Positions 9,601 through 14,544 of a stretch of 17,002 nucleotides of DNA are shown here, in pieces. The stretch comes from Coemansia sp. RSA 922 (Eukaryota; Kickxellomycota; Kickxellomycetes; Kickxellales; Kickxellaceae), in assembly GCA_027577415.1 (NCBI GenBank), contig JANBQS010000485.1:1-17002 (forward strand), written 5' to 3'. Every line of letters begins with the position of its first letter. The first letter of the stretch is position 1. The position numbers and the translations under genes are program-made. The notes beneath the pieces were generated by a model. It worked only from the letters and a program-made list of their open reading frames with translations. It did no database searches and was not told the origin of the DNA.

Positions 9601-11693
9601 CTGTCAAGAGATGGAACACCGCCGCCAATGCACAGACCAGCAATGGGCACGCCCTTGGTGCGCAAGCGCAGCAAGGCAGGAAATTGGAAGACCCACTGGC
9701 GCTGGTCAATGTAGATGCAGTTGAGCGTAATACCTTGTCCAGGCTTGACCAAGTTTACGAGGCTGTCGATCTTACGTTCAAAGTCGCGCTCAGTAAATAT
9801 GCCACCACACCCCAGTTCCGCATGGTATCCAGCGTTGCTAATGGTAGCGACAAAGTTCTCGTTGGCTGTTGTTGGAGTCATACCAGCAACCATGACTGTC
9901 GGTGCTCCCAGTACGCGAGACATTAGCGTGTCAATGTGGAGCTGGTCGTCATGGGTGGCACGGACCAACTTGGGTCCAAACTCTGTCAACCAGTTGGGGA
10001 CAGTCGTGACGCTAGCTGGATCCGCTTTGTACAAATCGGCCTTGGAGCCCAGGTGCGGCTTGGAGCTGCGAGAGACCAGCGCACCAGCACAGATGACAGG
10101 AACGCCCATGCCCTCAATGTTCTTGTAAGCAAGCAAGCCAAAGCCGCTGAGACCGCCTGGCCCAAAGTCAACGATGTGCGTAATACCAGGGTACTGAGTA
10201 GTTTGCGGCCAGTCGACGGGCAGCACGCAGATGGCGCTAAACAGGAACTGGGTCAGATTGGTCTCTGAACGGATGTCGTGACCATCGTCGCTCGCACGGA
10301 CTGAAATCTGCATGTCGCTGGCGTGGAGTACCCACTCCTTCTCCACTGCCATGGCGTATGCCTCATCAGCCGCAGGCTCAAGCAGAGGGCAATGGAACGG
10401 CGCCGAAATAGTCGTGTACTGAACCGCAACCACCGGCCTGCGCTTGGGAAATGGAATACGCGACTGGTCTTGGTCTGTGTCTGCCGATTCGTTGCGCAAG
10501 AATGTGACAAACTTGACCGCAGATGAGAGCTCACTAGCCACAATAAACTGATCTACCGCATTGGCCACAGCTAAGAATGCGTACTCGGTGACTGACGGCT
10601 GGCGGCTATTGAACTTTGAAATAAGCTCCTCCAGAACTGGCTTGGTGACTCCTTGAACCGACACCATAGGTCTCGGCTTAACGTCCTCGGTCAACGTGGC
10701 CAGGGCCTTGTAGCAAGGAAACTTGATCTGCGGGAAGGCACCCGCCAGCAAATGAATACCGAGAATCCTCTCACCGACATTGTAGAACGACTGCTCATCC
10801 GTTAGGGTAGAGAAAGCAACGGCAATGCCAATGCCCTGGCTGTGGCCAACAGCGACTACAGATAAAAAACCGGATATTTGAGTTGTGTTAGACAATTTCA
10901 CTGGGACAGTCAACATATCGCCAATTGAGCATATTGAGAGTAACATACCTTTGAAGCGCTTAACCAAATCTCCTGGAGAGATACCAAGGGTCTTGTACAA
11001 AACCATGACTTGCATCAGTTGGATAAGGCCGACAAGCGGCAAGCAGACGGGAATCGACAACAAGTACTGATCATCGGGCATCGCACTAGATGTGATCAGC
11101 CAACGGAGCACATCGAGACCCTTGGAGTAGACATGGCTGATACGCTTATCCTGCGACTCGCAATGCAGAAATGCAGACATGCGAGACACAAAGTCTATCA
11201 ACAGCGGACGGTAGACGTCGAATAGCCACTCAGCCTCATCCAAGTAGTTGCTTGTACCCCGCTGGCCGCCAAACAGAGCCATGAGTCCAAGAGAATCAGT
11301 GGCAAATAGCGCCGGAGTTGAAGTAGTGGGCCTAGTTGTCGACGGAACGCCAGGACGAGCGGCGATTGGCCAGGCTGAAAAGTAGCCCCTGAGCACACGT
11401 CGAATGGCATCCTCATCGAGTCCCAGAGCTTGGACAACAACATGAATGTCGCTGGTAGTGGTGCCGTAGATCTGGCAAAAGGCATCAAAGACACAAAGCA
11501 CAACTTTGGCACAACCAAACTTGACACAGTGTTGGATAAAGGCGGCATGGAGCTCAATGGAGCTGAGAGACTCGGTTGGGTTGGTGCTGAAGGCTTGGGC
11601 AAGCTCCCGAATAGAAGACGCTGATGAAGAAGTCACGCTAAACGTAGCTACAGCTGAGCCGCACTCAAGCTGGATCTGTTCAAGGGCAGTCAT
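606..11693 (-). CDS. Fungal type I fatty acid synthase, fused beta-alpha chain lacking the PPT domain
   Basis: Cytosolic multienzyme that builds long-chain acyl-CoA from acetyl-CoA and malonyl-CoA with NADPH. The open frame has 3695 codons; removing the in-frame intron (10856-10948) gives 3664 aa. Domains in spliced numbering: acetyltransferase (GHSQG, Ser254); FMN enoyl reductase (AGMTPTT about 571-578, GGRSGGHH ending at His721); MaoC-like dehydratase (NPIH, His1556); malonyl/palmitoyl transferase (FTGQGSQ from 1658, GHSLGEY Ser1802). These form the beta part. The seam lies near 2035-2045, followed by the alpha start (LLVELLAYQF), a Pro/Thr-rich linker, ACP (VGGKST, Ser2204), ketoreductase (VTGCGRGSIG from 2611, Tyr2771/Lys2775) and ketosynthase (GACATS Cys3237, FHGTST His3472, TGHPKG His3513). 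Spacing of active sites agrees closely with yeast Fas1/Fas2. The protein ends at EYKF, exactly where yeast Fas2 enters the linker to its PPT domain, so self-pantetheinylation is not encoded here. All catalytic residues I can check are present. The ATG at 11691-11693 is the first in frame and gives a normal FAS N-terminus. Confidence 0.97.
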   Translation of the reverse strand: MTALEQIQLECGSAVATFSVTSSSASSIRELAQAFSTNPTESLSSIELHAAFIQHCVKFGCAKVVLCVFDAFCQIYGTTTSDIHVVVQALGLDEDAIRRVLRGYFSAWPIAARPGVPSTTRPTTSTPALFATDSLGLMALFGGQRGTSNYLDEAEWLFDVYRPLLIDFVSRMSAFLHCESQDKRISHVYSKGLDVLRWLITSSAMPDDQYLLSIPVCLPLVGLIQLMQVMVLYKTLGISPGDLVKRFKGMLLSICSIGDMLTVPVKLSNTTQISGFLSVVAVGHSQGIGIAVAFSTLTDEQSFYNVGERILGIHLLAGAFPQIKFPCYKALATLTEDVKPRPMVSVQGVTKPVLEELISKFNSRQPSVTEYAFLAVANAVDQFIVASELSSAVKFVTFLRNESADTDQDQSRIPFPKRRPVVAVQYTTISAPFHCPLLEPAADEAYAMAVEKEWVLHASDMQISVRASDDGHDIRSETNLTQFLFSAICVLPVDWPQTTQYPGITHIVDFGPGGLSGFGLLAYKNIEGMGVPVICAGALVSRSSKPHLGSKADLYKADPASVTTVPNWLTEFGPKLVRATHDDQLHIDTLMSRVLGAPTVMVAGMTPTTANENFVATISNAGYHAELGCGGIFTERDFERKIDSLVNLVKPGQGITLNCIYIDQRQWVFQFPALLRLRTKGVPIAGLCIGGGVPSLDSAKSIIDSLRSVGIRHVAFKPSTAGAIRDVVNIARAHVNFPIVLQWTGGRSGGHHSFEDFHQPILETYAAIRACRNIVLIAGSGFGDAEGSLPYLTGDWSVAFGRAPMPFDGILLGSRVMVAKEAGTSLAAKELIVAASGLSDVEWHKTYDGPSGGVITLTSEYGELNHVLATRAMMFVNDLRSTVFSQPREKHAALLLARKDEIIARLNSDYFRPWFGRKADGRVADLEEMTYTEVIGRLVELMYVRHQQRWIHESYRRVVLDFVARTERRLGTDLPEMSIVPDLQDVPPSELAQSFTDRYSAAESQLLRSEDIQFFVGICKRRGQKPVPFIVILDADFAGMFYKDSLWQSEDLDAVVEQDPQRVVIQQGPVATRYSTTVNEPVKDILDGVYHGHIAVLLNHDYGGDAANVPVVECIAAQPGAVTLPESVTVQATDSKRTYLLPSDQDQVPDLSLWIDALAGPTNGWLRALLKAPVIVNGSIYVDNFTPRVLRPRPGQVVTILADKRQPQSLEVVDSSGVLAVRIERHSDSSIELNVYHRVPSGTTSLCRMFAYQPQQPLTPIHFVIEGHAARMLKLHMDLLVDNADVPTECSEISGTDCKLRSDGFVITREHVRAFCLNVGNQSKHYCRETNGKLLAPMDFLIVSTTPNLTRMLHSKTVTNDLFKILHLGNIYRIVDGAPMLRVGESVSSELAVGGLVNTPIGRKVRLFIKLYRCGQNIATMESAFLYRDDFIDIAKAFDNVSDQRFIIQLDTAEDVAALEAKEWFVYCENVSTSLSPGSDIEFCLDSKYRFKSESVYSSVLTTGRAFIKSPSGRLVHIANVYFEYGVSAKDPVVEYLRRHQTAPEDLLFGHNGHPLVSLDHAQQPLVTVPDSNCEYARVSADGNPIHTNQYIADVAGLPGPITHGLWTSASTRALVEYYAADDEPERIRMYQTSFVGMVLPKDQLHTELFHVGMRGGRMLVKGVTSKVGGGPVLECTAEIDQPATAYVFTGQGSQEAGMGMELYKQSAAARDVWDRADRYMVAKYGVSLLKIVRTNPKELTVHFDSEIGEEIQRNYMSLTRRCISDSGVKGEFVPLFPEITLSSSSYTHRSPTGLLNSTQFTQAVLVTFAMAAVADMRANMLVQRDAVFSGHSLGEYAALASMSSICTPESILDLVFFRGMLMQSAVERDDQGRSLYGMVAVDPLRVGRGIDDHVLALAIAVICEHSLGLLEVVNYNVRGSQYVVAGTLRQLAVLRLVLDGVANLGMPTDDDWQAYVSSIVSDVLAKPVDSHPVRGRATIPLPGIDVPFHSSQLLSGVDEFRSHLQEMIRHDNINYSALHLRYIPNLTAVPFEVSREYFGLVHSITESPVAATVLDTWSDAAMDNSDDIAKLAATLLVELLAYQFASPVQWIGTQDVLLGKLGVRRLVEIGANPVLSGMTVKTLRSEEFADNNVDVLHVERDRDAIYYTQQRLEVVEPTSSVLPAESKQPTLPATTVGVESIATVVQTSGTAAPLVDVPLQALDVVHAVVAHKLKRSLADVSTAKSIKRLVGGKSTLQNEVVGDLHKEFGSKVPDKAEDLSLQDLASAIGTFGGSLGKHTQTQLARLFGNKMPGGFSLSSARSTLLSAYGLGLQRQDALLLVALTMEPSNRLSSDAEARSWLDSVAQAYADTVGISYAASSAGGSSGQSGVPVISSAEMEKMQQKQHEHIRQQIQVLARYAGMDLRKGARLAEDEQAKAAKLQTKLDSILSEFGDELIDGTQPLFGARKARRFDSSWNWARQEVYELIQRAIAGCSAGSTNASAAVDDASLQRLKNRSSPGLLQMLAGSLSILKAAHDNSLEPVIKLVSELHDACTQSLKEPPVYRELSTPTGPQVDFDLNFGLDGTATYSEVPRLDAPLFVDYIEHMRQPTAPDMPPFIHLKKQSAGSAWSYCSELSTMYYEGLSKICGTGLSFADKTALVTGCGRGSIGADIASGLLSGGAKVIATTSSYSRKTTLFFEDMYRTYGARDSELIVVPFNQGSTGDIMQLVNYIYGDSGATKGLGWDLDFVFPFAAVSDIGSFATNLGSHSEFAQRVLLTNVIRLLGSIKDTKERLGYNTRSSLVVLPLSPNHGNFGGDGLYGECKIGLETAFNRWKSESWKNYLSIAGAVIGWTRGTSLMSNNNAAAQEIERLGVRTFSTREMAFNILGLVHPRIRRLACRQPIWADLNGGMGGISDFGDVVSKARVDIQRTSSILQVIVRETALDFAALHYQPAPTTVAFQEATPLAKHKHHFPTLRHYDQLQYLRHLQGMVNLDKVVVVTGYGEVGPHGNAETRWEMEAYGEFSLEGCIELAWIMGLIKHFNGPLKSTGAMYVGWVDAKTKEPIRDIDVKPHYEEYILAHTGIRLIEPEMVHGYDPNRRQLLREIQIVHDMEPFEATADEAATFKAQNGSKVDIWKTASGDLWSVKFLKGALICLPMALRGNRLVAALMPTGWSPAIYGIPDDVIKQVDRVTCHALVATVEALVRSGITDPYELYQYFHVSQVGNTTGSGLGGSRALQDIFKNRHLDKEVKNDELQETFISTIQAWVNMLLMSSSGPVKPAVGACATSVLSIDTAIETIQSGKAKVMIAGSVDDIAEESSVEFANMGATSNSVEEFAQGRTPSEMCRPCTSTRNGFMEGQGAGMVTLMSASAAIEFGAPIYGIIAMSGTATDKQGQSVPAPGKGVLTSAREASDNSPPSRLLNFDYRRRQLQRQLSALEAWKQEELADLADMVERPTDSVELSTMRYAGEVEKSYQRQRRSLQDTWGNEFWKNDPEFSPLRGSLAVWGLTADDIGLASFHGTSTVANDKNESDVLNAQLKHLGRTPGHVVPVVCQKWLTGHPKGPAASFMLNGVIQSLRTGLIPGNRNADNIGKELESFDYALYLSKSIQTSGIKAGLIKSFGFGQVGGELLVVHPDYLLATLTQEQLDKYNVKLQHRSAKSERYWQDTLVGNHPFVQVKNHPPFTVEQEKSVYLDPLARTKYDSASGEYKF
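10856..10948 (-). other. Spliceosomal intron in FAS, 93 nt, in frame and stop-free
   Basis: On the minus strand the sequence reads AAAG|GTATGT at 10949/10948 and CTGTAG|TCGC at 10856/10855, with a CTAAC branch-site match at 10891-10887, 32 nt before the acceptor from the branch A. The length is 93 nt (31 codons, phase 1) and no in-frame stop occurs, so a plain ORF reads through it. Splicing changes FKG plus 31 extra residues into FKVAVGHSQG, which restores the compact spacing seen in other fungal FAS proteins between the helix and the acetyltransferase nucleophile elbow. The 31 intron-coded residues have no counterpart in yeast Fas1 as I know it. Canonical signals plus the homology gap make this a strong call without RNA data. 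Confidence 0.9.
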
Positions 11694-12518
11694 CGGCTAC
11701 CACAAGATAATAAGACAAGGTATGATAAGCTATTTGATATAGATCAGGTATGTGAAGAACTAGTAAGTATTGAGATAAAGTATGAGGTTATTGGTAATGC
11801 TGGCTTTCTTTTCTTGGCAGGGAGATTGCCGCCTATATTACTCAGCTCTCACTTTGTGGTGCACAATTATAGAGATTTGTTTTGTTCAATGTGAGTGCGT
11901 TCATGGTGAGAATGGCAGCCACCGTCTGGTCCCAAAAATGTGGCGCGTGTGAAACAAATTTGGACATTGTTGCCTCAACTTGATAATCTGCGAACAATAC
12001 TACCAAAAATGAGCCGCAATGCTGACGCAGACAATGACAATTCAAATGACCTAGTATACATTGACCGTACATGCATACTGTGGCATATCGAAAACGACAG
12101 CTTGTGTCGAGGTAGTGCATTCAACTCAGTGAGGCTATAATCAAGCCACACTCACACGGCCTTTGCAACCGCAATCAACTTACTATTTTTGCTCTTGTTA
12201 CGTTCCGGGCACTCAGTAGCAGCTTATCTTGCGACAATCCCAGAATAGGTGCAGCGGTTGCTTGATTGGATGCATTGACTAGTCACAACTAAACTATATA
12301 AACTGCTCGCGTTCTCTATATACGCACCCACCCTCACGTCGACTAGTAAAATACGTAGAATATTCGTGTTAAATAGACAAACATATATTTTTTTTAATAG
12401 CAAAAGAGGCAGGTATATTCTATGTAATTTGCTGCATGAATAGCCTAGTGCATCCATAATACTTGAGCACATAGGGTGTCCTGCTCTTGGGTATGGCAGG
12501 GGTTTGCCCTGCCCAATC
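11694..12518. promoter_or_regulatory. Intergenic region: FAS 5' leader and promoter (minus), 3' flank of the small orphan gene
   Basis: This 825-bp gap should hold the FAS promoter (transcribed leftwards) and the 3' end of the neighbouring small gene. Visible elements are a CCAAT box on the minus strand (plus ATTGG, 12265-12269), TATA-like sequences around 12294-12303 and 12315-12321, and a GATA-type sequence (CTTATCT) near 12219-12225. Short open frames exist on both strands (for example 11842-12120 minus and 11940-12140 plus), but their translations look random and I do not call them. A plus-strand intron-like sequence at 11748-11820 is discussed in the findings. Assignment of any box to FAS is inference. 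Confidence 0.4.
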
Positions 12519-12920
12519 TCAACACATTGTGCGGAATATGCTGGTAAGGTTTTCTAGATTTTTATTTTCTAAAACCTCGAGCTCCTCATATACTTTTCGT
12601 GCTTCGCTCTGGGCGATATTTATTTTATCCTTGAGCCAAGGAGGAAAATCAACTTGCTCCTTGCCTTCGTATGATGAGAAAACAACAGCAAATCGACTAC
12701 TGGTCTCAGGCGTGCCAACTTCACCGTGGGGGTTGAATTTACCAACATCTCTGACAGCAAACGCAATCCCCTCTGGCAACTGAGGTTTGAGATAGTTGTA
12801 TAGAAAAGCCATATACTTTTCATTATAGTACCCAGCTACCACGCTACATTTGTCTTCCTTGAGGAACATGTCTAGGTCATTGTCGTTTGCTAGACGTGGA
12901 GAAAGGTCGCAAGTACTCAT
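12519..12920 (-). CDS. Small orphan protein, copy A of a tandem pair (possible inactive thioredoxin-like fold)
   Basis: Predicted 133-aa soluble protein; I do not recognise a named family. It is clearly paralogous to the 129-aa protein at 13637-14026: both share a core of S-x-V-x-G-Y-x3-K-Y-M-x2-L-Y-x-Y-L-x3-L-P-E, then A-x-R-D, H-G, T-P and Y-x-G with similar spacing. Both are conserved at protein level while the DNA has drifted, which supports real coding. No signal peptide, membrane segment, ER-retention tail or C-x-x-C is present. The apparent order (strand SVVAGYY about 26-32, helix about 34-49, strand FAVRD, strand RFAVVFSSYE, charged C-terminal helix about 95-125) resembles the b-type, redox-inactive domains of protein disulfide isomerases; this is a by-eye suggestion. 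The first ATG (12918-12920) lies about 110 bp downstream of a TATA box. The sequence is richer in A/T than FAS or LCMT1. Confidence 0.72.
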   Translation of the reverse strand: MSTCDLSPRLANDNDLDMFLKEDKCSVVAGYYNEKYMAFLYNYLKPQLPEGIAFAVRDVGKFNPHGEVGTPETSSRFAVVFSSYEGKEQVDFPPWLKDKINIAQSEARKVYEELEVLENKNLENLTSIFRTMC

Positions 12921-13026
12921 TAGGTAGCAATGTATTTAGTTAGAGAATATAGTTTTTTTTATAAATTATAAAAAGAGCATGCAGAGAGGAAGGAAGAAAA
13001 AAAAAAGAGCAATACAAGAGTTCAAG

Positions 13027-13034
13027 CTTTTATA
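13027..13034 (-). promoter_or_regulatory. TATA box of copy A
   Basis: TATAAAAG on the minus strand, about 107-114 bp upstream of the ATG at 12920. Copy B has TATAAAA at nearly the same distance from its ATG, and both are followed by a CT-rich leader, a layout typical of strongly expressed fungal genes. Confidence 0.6.
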
Positions 13035-13186
13035 GAATAACTCATGGTTGAAGCTCGAAGAATAGAAATTGTGAGAGAAAGCGGGAATTCCCTTTTGGAA
13101 AGCACAACTGCCACTCTCTCCTCCCCCCCCAACGGATACCGCAGTAGGTTCATGACTTGTTGTAAAATCCGAATTTAGCTTATTTA

Positions 13187-13221
13187 AACAAAGAAAGTCG
13201 GATGTCCCATGCGTTGGCAGA
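13187..13221 (-). promoter_or_regulatory. Conserved upstream block, copy A
   Basis: Thirty-five positions aligned without gaps to 14263-14297: the first 14 bases (AACAAAGAAAGTCG) and the last 9 (GTTGGCAGA) are identical. It lies about 155 bp upstream of the copy A TATA box. Preservation beyond that of the surrounding spacer suggests a shared regulatory site; the bound factor is unknown. Confidence 0.45.
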
Positions 13222-13636
13222 TTTGTACATAGAGTGAAATGGTGTGTGCTTAGAAAATCTATGGAACTAGAATCGTGATCATGAACAAAGAATATAATGG
13301 TCAAAAAGGTTGGGAGTGCTGACGAGGCACGACATCAACTATGCAGGGATGCCATTTGTTGTAGTTGGTTAGAGAATAAGAAAAAAGTAGCTGATGTCAC
13401 TCGACGTCCACAAAGCATTTGCTTTGGGGATGCAATGAACACTCAGTGACATTAAGGTTGACCACTTCCAAGCAGAAAAATAAACCAATTTATTTGCATC
13501 ATTAGAAAAAGATATAGTCCTGTTAATGTTGCTTGAAGTAGTCTAGTGTAGCCACGATACCTTGAGCGTAGAGAGAGTTCTGCGCTTGAATATGGTAGGA
13601 GTATACCAATAAAACCATGTCTAGAATGACACACTA

Positions 13637-14026
13637 CTATATGCCTAAACTTTTGGCAAGGCACGCTAGACTTTCATCTTCAACATTTCGAATCCTTGAA
13701 TACTCTTGCCACGCATAATCCTTGGCCCACTCTAAATTCCCACCAGACCCCTCAGGAGCCTCATCAATCTCCATGCTGCCTTTATAGAATGCGTACACTA
13801 TAGTATTGTTTTTAGGTGTACTACCATCGCCATGGAGGCTTAAAGTAAAAATATCTCTAATGGCAATTGCATGCTCTGGCAATAGAGATTGGAGATATTT
13901 ATACAGAACTGACATGTACTTAATATCACAGTAGCCTACAACCAAACTATTCGCATTGACTTTAACGAATTTGCGCATGCCTTCGTCATCTACTATATGC
14001 GTTACAGAAGCTAAAGGATCAGACAT
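13637..14026 (-). CDS. Small orphan protein, copy B of a tandem pair (possible inactive thioredoxin-like fold)
   Basis: Predicted 129-aa soluble protein, paralog of the 133-aa protein at 12519-12920. The shared core (S-x-V-x-G-Y, K-Y-M, L-Y-x-Y-L, L-P-E, A-x-R-D, H-G, T-P, Y-x-G, then an acidic/aromatic C-terminal helix) is kept, while most surface positions differ, so the duplication is old or the genes evolve fast. No secretion signal, membrane helix, C-x-x-C or obvious catalytic motif. The ATG at 14024-14026 sits about 98 bp downstream of a TATA box. The 3' region after the stop resembles that of copy A. I do not know the function; a PDI b-domain-like fold is the best guess from the strand/helix order and remains weak. 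Confidence 0.72.
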   Translation of the reverse strand: MSDPLASVTHIVDDEGMRKFVKVNANSLVVGYCDIKYMSVLYKYLQSLLPEHAIAIRDIFTLSLHGDGSTPKNNTIVYAFYKGSMEIDEAPEGSGGNLEWAKDYAWQEYSRIRNVEDESLACLAKSLGI

Positions 14027-14123
14027 TAAATGTAGTAGTGCTCTTGAAGTGACAAAAAATAGTGAAGAAAAGAGAATATGGAGAGGAGAAAGAGAGAAAT
14101 GCCAAAAACCCGCCCAAATATTT

Positions 14124-14130
14124 TTTTATA
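14124..14130 (-). promoter_or_regulatory. TATA box of copy B
   Basis: TATAAAA on the minus strand, about 98-104 bp upstream of the ATG at 14026, followed by a CT-rich leader (plus-strand GA-rich, 14054-14100). It matches the copy A promoter in position and context. Confidence 0.6.
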
Positions 14131-14163
14131 GCAGAGCACAAAGTCAAGAGGAGCAGGGAAAAT

Positions 14164-14178
14164 AGAGAGAGAGAGAGA
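14164..14178. repeat. (GA)n microsatellite
   Basis: Perfect GA dinucleotide run within the purine-rich stretch upstream of the copy B TATA box; read on the transcribed strand it is a CT tract. Copy A has an imperfect GAGAGAAAG remnant at about 13072-13080, so the run probably expanded after duplication. Confidence 0.8.
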
Positions 14179-14262
14179 AAGCAAGCTGGACACTTTCTCC
14201 CCTCCAACCGATGACATACATGCCTGCTGTAGCACTATAGCACAAAAAACCACCCCCCTTTG

Positions 14263-14297
14263 AACAAAGAAAGTCGAGCGCTCCACGTGTTGGCAGA
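14263..14297 (-). promoter_or_regulatory. Conserved upstream block, copy B (contains CACGTG)
   Basis: Gap-free match to 13187-13221. This copy includes a perfect palindromic E-box CACGTG (14284-14289), the classic site for bHLH factors such as Pho4/Cbf1 type proteins in fungi; copy A has CATGCG at that place. All seven mismatches between the blocks are transitions. Confidence 0.45.
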
Positions 14298-14334
14298 CTT
14301 TAAAATAAATTGCTTTGGTGATTGCTTTGAAAAA

Positions 14335-14544
14335 TCAAAGGAATAAATCCCAAGAAACCGCCTCTAGACATGCTTGTAAGTTGGTTTTAGTTTTACCTGT
14401 CGCGTCTTGCTCTACAACATTACCAGGAACTTGATAGTAGTACGTATTGCCACACTTTGGGCACTCTGTAAATTGACATACATGACACACATAACAGTTA
14501 GTGATATCGTGGGGGGGAAAAGCATTAAGAGATTTGTATCTATT
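14335..14544 (-). pseudogene. Cysteine-rich startless reading frame, possible gene relic or unannotated exon
   Basis: A stop-to-stop frame of 69 codons without any in-frame ATG lies between the LCMT1 stop and the copy B promoter, in the +1 frame relative to LCMT1. Its middle reads NCYVCHVCQ, then TECPKCGNTYYYQVPG, giving C-x2-C-x2-C-x5-C-x2-C, which looks like a zinc-binding cluster followed by a beta hairpin. Upstream it reads NAFPPHD. Acceptor-like TTTACAG|AG with a CTAAC upstream on the same strand would also allow it to be an exon beginning inside the Cys cluster. Against coding: part of the Cys run comes from a TGT-rich, near-repetitive stretch (about 14470-14496), there is no start codon, and I find no partner exon. 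I do not recognise the family. Confidence 0.3.

Larger units (their letters stand above)
12455..13270 (-). repeat. Tandem duplication unit, copy A
   Basis: Diverged direct repeat of the unit at about 13545-14345. Similarity runs through the 3' flank (around 12461-12500 compared with 13558-13600: TTGAG...CTGC/CTTG...TATGG(C/T)AGG), the protein-coding part, the pyrimidine-rich leader, the TATA box and an upstream block (13187-13221 compared with 14263-14297). Boundaries are approximate because the ends fade gradually. The unit is roughly 800 bp with a spacing of about 1.1 kb. Confidence 0.7.
12921..13636. promoter_or_regulatory. Spacer between the tandem small genes; promoter of copy A
   Basis: Holds, in the direction of minus-strand transcription, an upstream block shared with copy B (13187-13221), a pyrimidine-rich stretch (plus strand purine/poly-C runs around 13070-13135), a TATA box (13027-13034) and a CT-rich leader (plus GA-rich, 12979-13015). 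The leftover part, about 13275-13545, is unique to this spacer and I see nothing in it. Open frames 12966-13304 and 13452-13664 (minus) lie across these promoter and 3'-flank sequences and look like chance. Confidence 0.5.
13545..14345 (-). repeat. Tandem duplication unit, copy B
   Basis: Second copy of the unit described for about 12455-13270, in the same orientation. Similarity at the distal end is still visible in the stretch TGGTG..TGCTT.GAAAA.TC.A.GGA (about 14317-14343, compared with 13240-13265). It overlaps slightly with the C-terminal end of the cysteine-rich startless frame at 14335-14544. Boundaries are approximate. Confidence 0.7.

Noticed and set aside
1178..11624. Many open frames of 60-160 codons antisense to or in other frames of FAS (for example plus 1178-1597, plus 2418-2903, plus 7309-7719)
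   Set aside because: They lie entirely within the conserved FAS coding sequence, their translations have no protein character, and frames of this size are expected opposite a G/C-rich 11-kb gene.
606..11693. Bacterial FAS-I (corynebacterial/mycobacterial) gene, suggesting prokaryotic DNA
   Set aside because: The beta-alpha fusion and lack of PPT match bacteria superficially, but residues follow fungal FAS closely, a canonical spliceosomal intron is present and the neighbours are eukaryotic genes with promoters of their own.
11842..12140. Short open frames on both strands in the FAS upstream region (11842-12120 minus, 11940-12140 plus)
   Set aside because: They overlap each other, have random-looking translations and no recognisable motif.
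12966..13304. 112-codon minus-strand open frame
   Set aside because: It runs through the copy A upstream block, poly-pyrimidine tract and TATA box; the Phe/Leu/Ser-rich translation reflects CT-rich promoter DNA.
14019..14286. Two minus-strand open frames (14019-14207 and 14026-14286) upstream of copy B
   Set aside because: Both are readings of the CT-rich promoter and leader and end at the copy B start codon; no counterpart is kept in copy A.
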